From the NCBI GenBank assembly GCA_031459765.1, contig JAVKHY010000001.1:285701-349700 (forward strand): a stretch of DNA of 64,000 nucleotides. The letters are read 5' to 3'. The position numbers and the translations under genes were made by a program. This DNA is from Armatimonadota bacterium. Lineage in GTDB: Bacteria; Sysuimicrobiota; Sysuimicrobiia; Sysuimicrobiales; Kaftiobacteriaceae. This document shows positions 1-11,421 of the stretch, piece after piece (position 1 is the first letter of the stretch; each line of letters starts with the position of its first letter). The notes below the pieces were generated by a model that made no database searches, was not told the DNA's origin, and was given only the letters and a program-made list of their open reading frames with translations.

Positions 1-133
1 GAGTCCCGGGTGTAAGGCGCTGGTTGTGGCGAGGGATCGCACGGTGTTCACGTCGGGGCTCTCCGCCTCGACCCTGGCCAGGCGGATGACCCACCTGCGG
101 CGGAGCATGAGCGCCTGGGGCGCAGAGAAGTAA
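1..133 (+). CDS. C-terminal end of an unidentified protein (partial)
   Basis: An open frame enters from the left edge and ends at a TAA at 131-133, giving about 43 residues rich in Arg, Ser and Ala. Upstream of gyrB one often finds recF or a DciA-like (DUF721) gene. The visible tail has the alternating hydrophobic/basic look of such a protein but carries no motif I can assign. It is tandem with gyrB and separated from it by a promoter. Confidence 0.4.
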   Translation, partial: SPGCKALVVARDRTVFTSGLSASTLARRMTHLRRSMSAWGAEK

Positions 134-155
134 GGCTGGATGCGGGATTTTCGCG

Positions 156-185
156 TTGACAGTCGTTTTTCGCCCGTGATAAACT
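156..185 (+). promoter_or_regulatory. sigma70-type promoter for gyrBA
   Basis: A perfect -35 hexamer TTGACA lies at 156-161. The AT-rich -10 is TAAACT at 180-185 (18-nt spacer) or GATAAA at 178-183 (16-nt spacer). It is the best vegetative promoter in the window. Transcription from it would leave a leader of about 145 nt before gyrB. No clear terminator or riboswitch was recognised in that leader. Confidence 0.7.
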
Positions 186-298
186 GAATTGTGCGGCTTC
201 GTCAGCACACCGAGTTCCTTTCGTACGGAATAATCGAGATAATCGAGACCGCACGGATGGGGAGGGGCGCCGGAACAGCGCTCCTCTCGGCGTGTTAA

Positions 299-2251
<1,953 letters not shown>

Positions 2252-2275
2252 GCGGCCGGCCCCGAGGAGACCCTG

Positions 2276-4723
<2,448 letters not shown>

Positions 4724-4728
4724 CCGTG

Positions 4729-5394
4729 ATGTGGCGCCGGCTGCTGACGGCTCTGGGGGTGGTCGGTGCCACCGTGGCCGTCCATGAGGCGGCCCACGCC
4801 GTGGCCGCCCTGCGGGGCGGGGGGACGGTGCGGGAGGTCGGCGTGGGCTTCGGTCCCGCCGTGCTGCGCACGAGGATCCGGCACCTGTCCGTCGTCCTGC
4901 GGGCGTTCCCGCTGGGGGGGTACGCCGCGGTGGATGCGGAGGCGATTCCGCCCCGCCAGCGCGTGGGCATGCTCCTGGCCGGCCCGCTGGCCAACGTCGC
5001 GCTGGGCCTGCCGCTGGTCTACGCTCTGCGCCGCCAGCCCCTGGTCCCGTTGGGGAACGAGGATCGTCCGGTCGGCCTCACCGGGTTCCTCGGGACCTTT
5101 GCTGCCCTGTTCCACGCCGCGGACCAGGGGGCCGGAGCGGTGGGACGGCTGGCCGGGGCCATCAACGTCGGGCTCGGCGTGATGAACCTGCTGCCGGTGT
5201 ATCCCCTCGACGGCGGTTACATCGTCATGAGCCTGATGGAAGCCCGGGGGGCCCCGCCGCTGGCCCGCAGCGCCTTCATGCGTCTGACGGCGGTGGTCTT
5301 CGCCCTGCTGGTGCAGGCGGCGGTGCTGGCCGACCTTCGGCGGCTGACCGGCGGAGGTCCGGCGGCCCGACATCCCCGCCCCGCCCTCTCCTAG
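4729..5394 (+). CDS. M50-type zinc metalloprotease, membrane-embedded
   Basis: A 221-residue site-2-protease-like protein. A first membrane segment carries the zinc-binding HEAAH motif (about residues 19-23). A second conserved motif, NLLPVYPLDGG, ends near residue 165 and supplies the third metal ligand, as in family M50. Several hydrophobic segments are present and no PDZ or CBS domain, so it is a minimal member. A GTG at 4726 is possible, but AAGGAG at 4715-4720 is best spaced for the ATG at 4729. It follows gyrA by 5 nt and so is probably cotranscribed. The substrate is unknown. Confidence 0.8.
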   Translation: MWRRLLTALGVVGATVAVHEAAHAVAALRGGGTVREVGVGFGPAVLRTRIRHLSVVLRAFPLGGYAAVDAEAIPPRQRVGMLLAGPLANVALGLPLVYALRRQPLVPLGNEDRPVGLTGFLGTFAALFHAADQGAGAVGRLAGAINVGLGVMNLLPVYPLDGGYIVMSLMEARGAPPLARSAFMRLTAVVFALLVQAAVLADLRRLTGGGPAARHPRPALS

Positions 5395-5409
5395 CCGGGA
5401 GCCGCGTCG

Positions 5410-6276
5410 ATGACCACGGCGATTCGCCCCGCCGGTCAGAGCACCGAGCAGCTCCCCCGCGTCGTCGGCGGACGCGAGGCGGCGCCGGCGGAGTGGCTGG
5501 CCTGGGCCGAGGAACCGGGGCACGACCTGGTGGCGCTTGACGACGGGCGCGTCGTCGGCGGCATCCACGTCAGCATCGTCAGCCGCACCGAGGCCTGGAT
5601 GGAAGCGCTGCGCGTCCATCCCGAGGCCCAGGGGCGCGGCATCGGCGCGCAGCTGGTGCGGGAGGCGGAGGCGGTAGCCCGGCACTACGGCGCGGCGGTG
5701 ATGCGCACGGCGGTGCCGGCCCACGACTATGGCGCGCTCGCCGTCGCCGAGCGCAGCGGCTACCGGCAGGTGACGCGCTGTCTCGTCGCCGAGACCGATG
5801 TGACGCCGGGGCCGGCCCACCTCCCCTATGACGCGCCCGTGGCGCTGCCGCGCCCGGAGCAGATGCCCGCCCTCCTGCGCTTCATCGAGAGCACCGCGGT
5901 GCTGGCCGCCTGGGAGCGGCTCCTCCCGCTGGGCTGGCGATTCCGCCGCCTCGTCCCCGAGCTGCTCCGCGGGTTGATCAAGGACCGCCGCGTGGCCGCG
6001 GCGCTGCGCCCCGACCGTTCCGAGGTCCCGCAGGCCTGCGCCCTCTTCGCGCGGCCGGAGGAGTGCCTGGTCATCGCCCTGATCGACGGCTCGCCGGACG
6101 GGATGCAGGCGGTGTTTGGTGAGATCCGTGAGCAGGCGCAGGAACGGGGGGTGCGGCGGCTGGTGGTCTTTGCGCCCCAGGCCGAATTCCTCGCGCCCCT
6201 GGGCGTGCGCGAGTGGCGGCCGCACGCCTGGTGTCCTGACGGCCTCGTTGTCGTGCAGAAGAACCTCGCCGCGTAG
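5410..6276 (+). CDS. GNAT-family N-acetyltransferase
   Basis: 288 residues. The N-terminal half is a GNAT fold with the acetyl-CoA-binding motif A, VHPEAQGRGIGAQLVREAE (R/Q-x-x-G-x-G), preceded by a beta strand containing MEALRVHP. The C-terminal half (from about residue 140) has no motif I recognise and may be a degenerate second GNAT domain. The substrate cannot be predicted. The gene starts 15 nt after the M50 gene with CGGGAG upstream, which fits a gyrBA-distal operon. Confidence 0.75.
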   Translation: MTTAIRPAGQSTEQLPRVVGGREAAPAEWLAWAEEPGHDLVALDDGRVVGGIHVSIVSRTEAWMEALRVHPEAQGRGIGAQLVREAEAVARHYGAAVMRTAVPAHDYGALAVAERSGYRQVTRCLVAETDVTPGPAHLPYDAPVALPRPEQMPALLRFIESTAVLAAWERLLPLGWRFRRLVPELLRGLIKDRRVAAALRPDRSEVPQACALFARPEECLVIALIDGSPDGMQAVFGEIREQAQERGVRRLVVFAPQAEFLAPLGVREWRPHAWCPDGLVVVQKNLAA

Positions 6277-6341
6277 CAACGGAGACGAATCCCGCTACAA
6301 TGGGGGTGACGCGCAACCGGCGACGTGCGCCGTGATGGGCG

Positions 6342-7049
6342 ATGACCCAACTCCTGTACCTGCACGACTGCTATCTCCAGATGTTTGAGGCCACGGTGAC
6401 GCGGGTGCAGGATCGGGCCGTGGTCCTGGACCGAACCGCGTTCTATCCTGGTGGCGGCGGGCAGCCCGCCGACCAGGGCCGGCTGCGGTGGAGCGGCGGG
6501 GAGTGTCGTGTTACCGAAATGCGTAAGGACGGCGACGAGGTGTGGCACGTCGTGGAGGGCGCGCTCCCGCCGGTGGGCACCGCGGTGCGGGGGGAGCTGG
6601 ACTGGGAGCGGCGCTACCGAATCATGCGGCACCACTCCGCGTTGCACGTGCTGGTGGGCGTGGTCTACCGGCGGTTCAACGCTCTGGTGACGGGGGGCGC
6701 GATCTACCCGGACCGCGCGCGCATGGACTTCTCGCTGGAGGACCTGAGCCGGGAACGCGTGGCGGCGATCGAGGCCGAGACCAACCGCATCATCGAGGAG
6801 CACCGGCGGATTGTGATTCGCTTCCTGCCGCGCGAGGAGTTTGACCGGTCTGATCTGATGCGCCTGGCCCGCAACCTCGTTCCGCAGGATGTCCGCGAGG
6901 TGCGGGTCGTGGAGATCGAGGGATTCGACGCCCAGGCCGACGGCGGCACGCACGTGGCGAACACCCGGGAGATCGGCAGGCTGGTCGTCACCAGGACGGA
7001 GAACAAAGGGAAGGCGAACCGGAGGCTGGAGATCGCGCTCGTGGGATAA
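6342..7049 (+). CDS. alanyl-tRNA editing protein (AlaX family)
   Basis: 235-residue stand-alone editing domain expected to hydrolyse Ser-tRNA(Ala) or Gly-tRNA(Ala) in the cytoplasm. The AlaRS-like FYPGGGGQP(A)D motif lies at residues 34-44. The zinc-binding HxxxH is H98-H102 and the second motif is D200-G-G-T-H204. In most AlaX and AlaRS proteins that position is Cys (CGGTH), so one zinc ligand is an Asp here. No aminoacylation domain is present. A TACAAT hexamer at 6296-6301 might be a promoter -10, but no -35 is visible. The start at 6342 has a weak SD. Confidence 0.82.
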   Translation: MTQLLYLHDCYLQMFEATVTRVQDRAVVLDRTAFYPGGGGQPADQGRLRWSGGECRVTEMRKDGDEVWHVVEGALPPVGTAVRGELDWERRYRIMRHHSALHVLVGVVYRRFNALVTGGAIYPDRARMDFSLEDLSRERVAAIEAETNRIIEEHRRIVIRFLPREEFDRSDLMRLARNLVPQDVREVRVVEIEGFDAQADGGTHVANTREIGRLVVTRTENKGKANRRLEIALVG

Positions 7050-7066
7050 TGGGAAGGGGTGGAGCG

Positions 7067-7297
7067 ATGGCCGAGCTCGTCTGCGTTTCCTGCGGTCGTC
7101 ACGGCAGCATGGACTCGTCGCTGCCCTGGTACGAGGGTACGACCCGGGATCTGACCCTCGATCCCGACGAGAGCGCTGTCGAGAACGGCGCGTTTCTGTG
7201 CGGCGACTGCCACCGGCGCCTCGATCCCGAAGACCGCCCGCGCTGGAAGCCGCTGTCGCGTCTTTCCGTCAGGATCCGCGGGCAGACCGGCGGATAG
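7067..7297 (+). CDS. small protein with two Cys pairs (zinc-ribbon-like)
   Basis: A 76-residue protein with C6-x2-C9 near the N-terminus and C45-x2-C48-H49 in the middle, the spacing of a zinc ribbon or knuckle. Nothing else is recognisable. An ATG at 7049 overlaps the alaX stop, but GGGGTGGAG ends just before the ATG at 7067, so that start is preferred. It sits between alaX and a small metallopeptidase gene, all in the same direction. Function unknown; metal or nucleic-acid binding is only an inference. Confidence 0.6.
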   Translation: MAELVCVSCGRHGSMDSSLPWYEGTTRDLTLDPDESAVENGAFLCGDCHRRLDPEDRPRWKPLSRLSVRIRGQTGG

Positions 7298-7321
7298 GAC
7301 GTTCGCAGGATAGATCGTCGG

Positions 7322-7753
7322 ATGCGACCCGTTGCCCCGACCTCCCGGAGGATTGCCCTGCGGTGGCGTCCCGCGCCCGATGTGCAGGCGCGCCTGCGCC
7401 GAATCGCCCGCGCGCTGGGCCTGGGCTACGTAGACCCCGCCCGCATTCGCTGCGTGCGTGTGGAGGGCGCGCGGGCCAACGCCCTGGCCCGCATCTGGGG
7501 GTTGCCGCCGGTCTTCCAGGACGCGCTGCGTCTGGCGCCCTGCTACGTGGTCGAGTTCATGGTGCCCGCCTTCGACCGCCTGCCCCGCCGGGAGCAGGAT
7601 CGCGTCATCATCCACGAACTGCTCCACATCCCGCGTACCTTCAGCGGGGGCATCCGGCCGGAGCGGTCGCGCTTCCTGGCCATTAATCAGCGGACGGTGG
7701 AGCGCTACTACCGCCAGTACCTGGCCGCGATGAAACGCCGACCCCGCCGCTAG
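7322..7753 (+). CDS. putative metallopeptidase (phage-metallopeptidase-like family)
   Basis: 143 residues with a zincin HELLH motif at residues 98-102 followed by IPRTFSGG. This resembles the small putative phage metallopeptidase family, also found in archaeal and bacterial chromosomes. In remembered family members a His follows the FSGGLRP segment; here the sequence is GGIRPERSRF, so a third metal ligand is not obvious. The protein is rich in Arg and lacks a signal peptide. No phage genes surround it. It is cotranscribed with the histidine phosphatase that begins 1 nt after its stop. Confidence 0.62.
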   Translation: MRPVAPTSRRIALRWRPAPDVQARLRRIARALGLGYVDPARIRCVRVEGARANALARIWGLPPVFQDALRLAPCYVVEFMVPAFDRLPRREQDRVIIHELLHIPRTFSGGIRPERSRFLAINQRTVERYYRQYLAAMKRRPRR

Positions 7754-7754
7754 A

Positions 7755-8420
7755 GTGGGACGCACCCGGATCTACCTCCTCCGCCACGGCGAAACGACGT
7801 GGAATGCCGAGCAGCGCTATCAGGGGCGGCTCGATGCTCCACTCACGGCCGCCGGGCGGGAGCAGTCCGCTCGCGCCGGCGACGCCCTGCGGGATGTGAC
7901 CCTCGCCGCCGTGTACAGCAGTCCCCTGGGGCGCGCGCTGGAGACAGCCCGTATCGTGGCCGAAGCGCAGGGTCTGGCCGTGGTCCCCCGGGAAGGGCTG
8001 CACGAGATCAGCCTCGGCGTGTGGGAAGGATTGACCGTGGCGGAGGTCGCGGAGCGCTACGGGGAGGCGCTCCGTCAGTGGCGCACAGCCCCGCATCTGG
8101 CCCAGATTCCCGGGGCGGAGACGCTTCAGGCCGTCCAGCACCGGGCCGCGGCGGCGCTGGACGAGATCAGGCGTCGGCACCGGGGCGAGGCGGCGGCCGT
8201 CGTGGCCCACGGCGGGGTGAACAAACTGCTCCTTCTGGCGCTGCTCGGCGCCCCGGTGAGTGCCTACTGGCGTATCCGTCAGCGCAACGGCTGCATCAAC
8301 GTGCTGGAGTTCGACGGCGAGCGGGGGTGGATGCGCATCATGAACGAGACCGCCCACCTGGAGAGGCGGCCGGCCGCGGAGGCGTCGGGGCGCCGCGCTC
8401 GTCCCGCGGGAAGCGGGTGA
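7755..8420 (+). CDS. histidine phosphatase family protein
   Basis: 221-residue phosphoglycerate-mutase-like phosphatase. The phosphoacceptor histidine lies in LLRHGETTWN (R10-H11-G12-E13), the family GVWEG motif follows in the middle, and the second catalytic His is in VAHGGVNK (about residue 152). Candidate substrates include alpha-ribazole phosphate and small phosphomonoesters; nothing nearby decides between them. Translation starts at GTG, 1 nt after the metallopeptidase stop. The last 83 nt overlap, on the opposite strand, the 3' end of the MFS gene. Confidence 0.8.
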   Translation: MGRTRIYLLRHGETTWNAEQRYQGRLDAPLTAAGREQSARAGDALRDVTLAAVYSSPLGRALETARIVAEAQGLAVVPREGLHEISLGVWEGLTVAEVAERYGEALRQWRTAPHLAQIPGAETLQAVQHRAAAALDEIRRRHRGEAAAVVAHGGVNKLLLLALLGAPVSAYWRIRQRNGCINVLEFDGERGWMRIMNETAHLERRPAAEASGRRARPAGSG

Positions 8421-9660
8421 ACACCAGGGCGCCGGCGGCCACGGAGAGCGCCGCCGCCAGCGGCACGAAGCGCAACCCCAGGTCCGCGCCGACGGCGAAA
8501 CCGAACCGCGCCAGCAGCACCCCCAGCGCCACCGCGGCCAGACTGGTCGTCCCGTTGAAGATCAGCCCCTGCAGGGCGAAGAACAACCCCTCGCTGCGGT
8601 GCCCGAGCCGCGCGCCGTGGGCTTCGGCGATGTCCGCCAGGATGGCGTTGGGCAGGACGAAGAGGGCGGCCAGCGGCGGACCGGCCAGAATGACCAGCAG
8701 GTAGCCCTGCAGCGCGGGGTCCAGCGACAGGGGCAGCCGTCCGATCAGGCCCATCAACGGGACCACGATCCCCGCCATCAGCATCGCCCGCAGCAGCGTG
8801 GCGCGTTTGCCGGCGCGCCTGGCCATGGCGGCGATGAGGGGGAAGGAGAGCAGCGAGACGCCGATGGTCGCCCCGAGCACCGCGCCGACGGCCTGCCGGC
8901 TGAGACCCATGAGCACCGTGACGACGTAGGCCAGAGAGAGGTTCACCATGCTCAACCCGAACCACAGGAGGGCCAGACCCAGAAGGTAGATCTGGAAGGC
9001 GCGATTCATGACCACGGCCCGGGCCGCGGGCCCGAAGGCCACGGCCGGCTCCGGGACGGCCCGTTCCTGCACACTGAAGGCGGCGATCCACATCGCCGCC
9101 ATGCCGATGGGGGCCAGGACCGCTCCCATGGTGGGGAAACCGCTGTGTCCGACGAGCCAGGACGACCCCAGGAAGGCGGCGGCCGTCCCGGCCAGGCTGC
9201 ATCCGGCCTGCCAGGCCGCGGTGTCGATGCGCCCGCGGCCTCCGGCCGTGATCTCGGGGAGCAGCGCGGTGTAGGGGTTCATGACCACGGTGTAGAGCAA
9301 GTAGAAGACGCCGAGGACGGTGCCCAGGTAGAGGATGTTGGCCGTCGTCGGCCCGGCGTGCGGGGGGACCCACAGCAGGGCGAAGGCCAGGGCCAGCAGC
9401 GGGGCGCCGATCAGGATGAAGGGACGGCGCCGCCCTCCCCGCCCGCGGAGGCGGTCGCTGAGGTAGGCGACCGGCGGATCGGCGAGCGCGTCCACCACGC
9501 GGCCGGCACCCATGGCCATCCCGAGCAGCGGGGCGGCGACGCGCGTGGGCAGGCCCTCCCCCGCCGGCGGCGCGTAGAAGTAGAAGACCCACAGCAGCAC
9601 CGTCTGCTGCAGCAGACTGCCGCCGAAACTGCCCAGGCCGTAGAGAAAGTGCGCGCGCAT
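8338..9660 (-). CDS. MFS transporter (GPH/sugar-cation-symporter-like)
   Basis: About 440 residues with some twelve hydrophobic segments. Between TM2 and TM3 is an ADPPVAYLSDR-like loop matching the D-P-x-x-G-x-x-S-D-R pattern of glycoside-pentoside-hexuronide (GPH) symporters. The substrate is unknown. An upstream in-frame ATG at 9696 exists, but GGTGGGG lies just before the ATG at 9660, so that is preferred. The gene converges with the histidine phosphatase and overlaps its last 83 nt. Its own upstream region is the divergent space shared with the tct operon. Confidence 0.75.
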   Translation of the reverse strand: MRAHFLYGLGSFGGSLLQQTVLLWVFYFYAPPAGEGLPTRVAAPLLGMAMGAGRVVDALADPPVAYLSDRLRGRGGRRRPFILIGAPLLALAFALLWVPPHAGPTTANILYLGTVLGVFYLLYTVVMNPYTALLPEITAGGRGRIDTAAWQAGCSLAGTAAAFLGSSWLVGHSGFPTMGAVLAPIGMAAMWIAAFSVQERAVPEPAVAFGPAARAVVMNRAFQIYLLGLALLWFGLSMVNLSLAYVVTVLMGLSRQAVGAVLGATIGVSLLSFPLIAAMARRAGKRATLLRAMLMAGIVVPLMGLIGRLPLSLDPALQGYLLVILAGPPLAALFVLPNAILADIAEAHGARLGHRSEGLFFALQGLIFNGTTSLAAVALGVLLARFGFAVGADLGLRFVPLAAALSVAAGALVFTRFPRDERGAPTPPRPAASPGGRSRS

Positions 9661-9735
9661 GTGCGCCCCACCGTCCGCTCCGGTCGCTGGCACCATTAGA
9701 GGTGCGCGGGAGTACTCCTCTTCTGCCCCCTGCGG

Positions 9736-9781
9736 GCCGAAGCTGCCACCCCGTGACCGCCGAAGCTGCCACCCCGTGACC
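9736..9781. repeat. perfect 23-bp tandem duplication
   Basis: A 23-bp unit beginning GCCGAAGCTGCCACC occurs twice in immediate succession, at 9736-9758 and 9759-9781, with no mismatch. It lies in the divergent intergenic region between the MFS gene and tctC. It could be a recent slippage duplication or a pair of protein-binding sites. Confidence 0.9.
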
Positions 9782-9806
9782 CCGGCGCGGAAGGAAAAAG
9801 GAATTT

Positions 9807-9821
9807 CAGAACGAAGTTCTG
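9807..9821. promoter_or_regulatory. palindrome upstream of the tct operon (candidate operator)
   Basis: CAGAAC-GAA-GTTCTG is a perfect 6-bp inverted repeat with a 3-bp centre, in the most AT-rich part of the region upstream of tctC (start 9903). An IclR-family regulator is encoded within the same operon (18393-19151), so this is a reasonable candidate operator. Binding is inferred only from symmetry and position. No convincing -35/-10 pair was found beside it. Confidence 0.4.
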
Positions 9822-9902
9822 CTGTGCAGTACGCCAGAGCGGAGCCCCGGGTTGGGGAGGTGGGGGAGGTAGCCGCGCATCATTGGTGGGGGAGGGAGGG
9901 GC

Positions 9903-10940
9903 ATGGAGAGAGCCAGGCCTTCTGAAGCGCTGCGGGTGTCGGTTGTGGTCCTGCTCGGCGTGGCACTGGCGCTGGGGCTGGCCGCCGTACCGTCTACGGC
10001 GCAGGCCTATCCCGAGCGCAACATCATCGGCATCATTCAATGGGGCGCCGGAGGAACTACGGACCGGGTGTCGCGGAAGGTGGCTCCCCTGGCCGATCGC
10101 CTGCTCGGCCAGCGGATCGTCCTGAACAACATGACCGGGGCCAGCGGCGCGACAGGCATGCAGTACGTCTACGACCAGCCGGCGGACGGCTACACCCTGC
10201 TGTTCGCCGCCGAGAACCCGACGCTATACGGCATCCTGGACATTTCGCCGCGCAACTTCGACGAGTTCATTCCCATCAACCTGTTCGCCCGCAGCATCCC
10301 GGTGATCGTTGTGCGCAGCGACTCGAAGTACCGCTACCTCGACGACTTGATCCGCGATGCCAGGCAGCGCCCCGGCCAGATCAAGGCCGGCGGTACGGGT
10401 ATCGGCGGCGTGCCCTTTGTCGTCGGGGCCATGATGACCGCGGTCAGCGGCGTGAAGTTCAACACGATCCCCTTCGACGGCGATGGGCCGGCGCTGGCCG
10501 CCCTCCTCGGGGGGCATATCGACTTCCACGTCTCGGTTCTGTCGGCGGCGGCGGAGCATATGCGGGCCGGCCGCATGCGGGCGATCGCGGTCGTAGACAA
10601 CGTGCCGAACTTCGGCGCGCCCGGGGTCCCCGCCCTGGGACAGATGATCCCCCAGTACCGCTCCTACCTCCCGTGGGGACCGTTCTTCGGGGTATGGGTC
10701 AAGAAGGGGACCCCCGCTCCGGCCGTGGCCAAGCTCACCGAGGCCTTCAAGGCGGCGGTCGGGAGCGAAGAGTTCAAGGAGTTCGCCGAGTTGTTGGGCG
10801 CGGTTCCCTTGAACCTCTCCGGGGACGAGGCCATGCGGTTCGTGAAGCAGTGGCAGTCCGTCACCGCGTGGCTGCTTTATGACGCCGGCGCGGCGAAGAA
10901 GTCGCCCCAGGCGTTCGGGATCCCGCGCCCGTCCAGGTAG
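9903..10940 (+). CDS. tctC: tripartite tricarboxylate transporter substrate-binding protein (TctC/Bug family)
   Basis: 345-residue periplasmic-type binding protein of a tripartite tricarboxylate transporter (TTT). The N-terminus is a signal peptide: basic residues, a hydrophobic core at about residues 13-30, then a cleavage site near STAQA. The mature part begins YPERNI and has the family motif WGAGGTTDR, with the later GTGIGG and GDGPALAALLGG stretches typical of Bug proteins. It presents a carboxylate substrate to the TctAB membrane pair. GGGAGG sits before the ATG. It heads an operon continuing into tctB and tctA. The ligand cannot be read from the sequence. Confidence 0.9.
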   Translation: MERARPSEALRVSVVVLLGVALALGLAAVPSTAQAYPERNIIGIIQWGAGGTTDRVSRKVAPLADRLLGQRIVLNNMTGASGATGMQYVYDQPADGYTLLFAAENPTLYGILDISPRNFDEFIPINLFARSIPVIVVRSDSKYRYLDDLIRDARQRPGQIKAGGTGIGGVPFVVGAMMTAVSGVKFNTIPFDGDGPALAALLGGHIDFHVSVLSAAAEHMRAGRMRAIAVVDNVPNFGAPGVPALGQMIPQYRSYLPWGPFFGVWVKKGTPAPAVAKLTEAFKAAVGSEEFKEFAELLGAVPLNLSGDEAMRFVKQWQSVTAWLLYDAGAAKKSPQAFGIPRPSR

Positions 10941-10941
10941 C

Positions 10942-11388
10942 GTGGCGGGGGACCCGACAGGGGCAGCCCTGCGGGCCCGGTTGTCGGCCCGCCTGCAAGC
11001 CGCAGGCGTCGCGGCCCTGGGTGTGTTTGTCTTCGAACGGGCGAGCCGGATGACCAACTTCTGGTCGGATCCCGGCTCGCCCGGGCTCTTTCCTGCCCTG
11101 GTCGCCGCGGTCTTCATCATCTGCGCCGTGGCCATCTGGCGCCAGGGACCGCCGGAGGATGATCCCGGGTCGGTATCGGTCTGGGCCATCCTCTACGCCC
11201 TGATGGTGGTGGCCTACGGGGCGCTGCTCAAGCCGGTCGGCTATATCGGGGCGTCCATCGCCTTCCTGCTGGTATCGTTCCTGTGGCTGCGCGCCATGCC
11301 GTGGTGGAAGTCCATCCTCGTGGCCGTGGTGGCTACGGGGATCACGTTCGCGGTGTTCCGCTACCTGTTCATCGTCATCCTGCCGTAG
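10942..11388 (+). CDS. tctB: tripartite tricarboxylate transporter small membrane subunit TctB
   Basis: 148 residues with four hydrophobic segments, the size and topology of the small TctB subunit. It has the FWSDPGSPGLFPAL segment seen in this family between TM1 and TM2. A GTG at 10942, just after the tctC stop, gives a normal-length N-terminus; an upstream ATG at 10879 would overlap tctC by 62 nt and is less likely. It forms the integral membrane complex with TctA. Confidence 0.85.
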   Translation: MAGDPTGAALRARLSARLQAAGVAALGVFVFERASRMTNFWSDPGSPGLFPALVAAVFIICAVAIWRQGPPEDDPGSVSVWAILYALMVVAYGALLKPVGYIGASIAFLLVSFLWLRAMPWWKSILVAVVATGITFAVFRYLFIVILP

Positions 11389-11421
11389 GAGGGCGGGCCG
11401 ATCGATCTGGCGCTGCAGGTC

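Noticed and set aside
7322-7753. Prophage remnant suggested by the phage-type metallopeptidase
   Set aside because: Neighbours are housekeeping-type genes, and no integrase, capsid or attachment repeats were seen. The family also occurs on chromosomes.
10879-10941. Upstream ATG at 10879 as the tctB start
   Set aside because: It would add an Arg-rich extension overlapping tctC by 62 nt and unlike the family. GTG at 10942 fits better.
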